The translations under genes and the position numbers were made by a program. The notes under the pieces were generated by a model. It ran no database searches. It saw nothing but the letters and a program-made list of their open reading frames with translations, and had not been told where the DNA came from. Shown here piece after piece: positions 5,210-5,960 of a stretch of 5,960 nt of DNA (the first letter of the stretch is position 1; each line of letters opens with the position of its first letter). The DNA is taken from positions 1 through 5,960 of the forward strand of contig JBEKNT010000421.1 of the NCBI GenBank assembly GCA_049522565.1. Direction: 5' to 3'. The stretch is from JASHVB01 sp049522565. GTDB lineage: Bacteria; Pseudomonadota; Alphaproteobacteria; Acetobacterales; Acetobacteraceae.

Positions 5210-5920
5210 ATGGGCAATACGACCGTTTCGGCTGCGGATGTGGCGCGGTTCGACTCGCTGGCCGCGGGCTGGTGGGACCCGAACGGGTCGATGCGGGCAC
5301 TGCATCGGATGAACCCGGTGCGGATCGGCTGGATCGCGGATCGCGTGTTGCGGCGCTTTCCGGACAGCGCGGGCGTGCGCGTGCTGGACGTGGGCTGCGG
5401 CGCCGGACTGGCGGCGGAGGCACTGGCCCGGCGCGGCTTCAACGTGCTTGGCCTGGACGCCGGCGTCGAGACGATCGCCGCGGCGGAAACGCATGCGGCC
5501 GGCCAGGGTCTTCGCCTGACCTACCGGGTGGGCGCACCGGAGGACCTGCTGGCGGAGGGGCTGCGCTTCCCGGTGGTGACCGCACTGGAGGTGATCGAGC
5601 ATGTGCCTGATCCCGCCGCCTTCGCGCGAACCTTGGCAGGGCTGTTGCAGCCGGGAGGACTGCTGTTCCTGTCCACCCTGAACCGCACCTCCCGGGCTTT
5701 CCTCACCGCCAAGGTCGGGGTGGAATACGTGCTCCGCTGGCTGCCGGTCGGCACGCATGACTGGCGCAAGTTCATCACCCCGGTGGAGCTGGGGAGCCTG
5801 GTGCGCGATGCGGGGCTGCGGGTGACGGATGTGGCCGGCTTGGTGCCGGACCCGCTGCGCGGCGGCTGGCGGACCTCGCGGGACCTCGGGGTGAACTACC
5901 TGATGGCGGCGGCGGGGTAG
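5210..5920 (+). CDS. ubiG: Bifunctional ubiquinone O-methyltransferase UbiG
   Basis: UbiG uses S-adenosylmethionine for both O-methylation steps of ubiquinone synthesis (2-polyprenyl-6-hydroxyphenol and 3-demethylubiquinol substrates), acting at the inner face of the membrane. The 236-residue length is usual. The N-terminus carries the family signature FDSLAAGWWDPNG (14-26) and LHRMNPVRIGWI (31-42). The Rossmann methyltransferase core follows: motif I VLDVGCGAG (58-66), GLDAG (81-85) for the ribose-binding acidic residue, ALEVIEHV (125-132), and LLQPGGLLFLSTLNRTSRAF (145-164). THDWRKFITP (182-191) and DLGVNYLM (225-232) are UbiG-specific C-terminal blocks. It is divergent from lysC. Its 5' end is the right-hand end of a tandem duplication, so the working gene has a complete start and its decayed copy lies upstream. 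Repeat C begins 9 bases after the stop. Confidence 0.96.
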   Translation: MGNTTVSAADVARFDSLAAGWWDPNGSMRALHRMNPVRIGWIADRVLRRFPDSAGVRVLDVGCGAGLAAEALARRGFNVLGLDAGVETIAAAETHAAGQGLRLTYRVGAPEDLLAEGLRFPVVTALEVIEHVPDPAAFARTLAGLLQPGGLLFLSTLNRTSRAFLTAKVGVEYVLRWLPVGTHDWRKFITPVELGSLVRDAGLRVTDVAGLVPDPLRGGWRTSRDLGVNYLMAAAG

Positions 5921-5929
5921 GGCAGGAGA

Positions 5930-5960
5930 CTCCCCCTCCCCTTGAGGGAGGGGGTTGGGG
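5930..5960 (+). repeat. Repeat C, copy 3, 3' of ubiG (cut by window end)
   Basis: CTCCCCCTCCCCTTGAGGG (5930-5948) is identical to the same part of the copies at 3596 and 3683-3721, followed by AGGGGGT and TGGGG as in copy 2. It starts 9 bases after the ubiG stop in the sense direction. A stem CCCCCTCCC with GGGAGGGGG (loop CTTGA) can form, so it may end or protect the ubiG transcript. The element continues beyond the window. Confidence 0.75.

Larger units (their letters stand above)
5103..5284. repeat. Tandem duplication, unit 2 (ubiG side)
   Basis: This is the second copy of the lysC-head, intergenic and ubiG-head block. It contains the decayed lysC head (5103-5152), a 57-base intergenic part, and the first codons of the working ubiG. 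The offset to unit 1 is 185 bases on the lysC side, 171 in the intergenic core and 174 at the ubiG start, because of a 14-base and a 3-base indel. The order fits one tandem duplication across a divergent gene pair, followed by decay of the two inner gene heads. Confidence 0.85.

Noticed and set aside
4968..5423. N-terminal extension of LysC by up to 152 residues
   Set aside because: The frame is open, but this part is antisense ubiG and the duplicated intergenic region; the family start MARIVMKFGGTS is at 4967.
4991..5758. A 255-codon open frame on the minus strand opposite ubiG
   Set aside because: It is antisense to a complete ubiG. Only its last 53 codons, starting at the duplicated lysC ATG, deserved separate mention.

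Overview
The window is high-GC DNA (visibly well above 60% G+C), most likely chromosomal, from an alphaproteobacterium. An Acetobacteraceae/Rhodospirillales relative fits best. The support is the gene set (ubiG divergent from lysC, with ptsP downstream of lysC), the protein signatures, and the many short palindromic intergenic elements. No plasmid, phage or insertion-sequence gene is visible, and I see no tRNA, rRNA or CRISPR. The genus call is an inference.

Layout. Bases 1-162 hold no gene; they are the 3' flank of ptsP and carry three mini-hairpins in a row. Bases 163-2406 (minus) encode a complete 747-residue PtsP (enzyme I of the nitrogen PTS). Bases 2407-2569 hold two inverted copies of a palindromic repeat (family A). 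Bases 2570-3661 (minus) encode a nitronate monooxygenase-like flavoprotein. Its 5' end runs into a second repeat family (C), which occupies 3596-3721 as an inverted pair. Bases 3735-4967 (minus) encode a complete 410-residue aspartate kinase, LysC. Bases 4968-5209 separate lysC from the divergent ubiG (5210-5920, plus; 236 residues). A third family C copy starts 9 bases after the ubiG stop and runs off the window.

How the genes fit together. lysC, the NMO-like gene and ptsP share a strand and could be one transcription unit in that order. lysC followed by ptsP is a familiar alphaproteobacterial arrangement; here the flavoprotein gene sits between them, with an inverted repeat pair on each side. 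LysC opens the aspartate family pathway (Lys, Thr, Met, diaminopimelate), PtsP couples nitrogen status to a regulatory phosphorelay, and UbiG makes ubiquinone.

The most notable structure is between lysC and ubiG. It is a diverged tandem duplication of about 185 bp containing the first codons of lysC, the intergenic promoter region and the first codons of ubiG. The middle of the region is therefore a decayed ubiG head joined to a decayed lysC head. I found no evidence of a wholly new defence or mobile system. The unusual features are this duplication and the repeats that enter the NMO gene.
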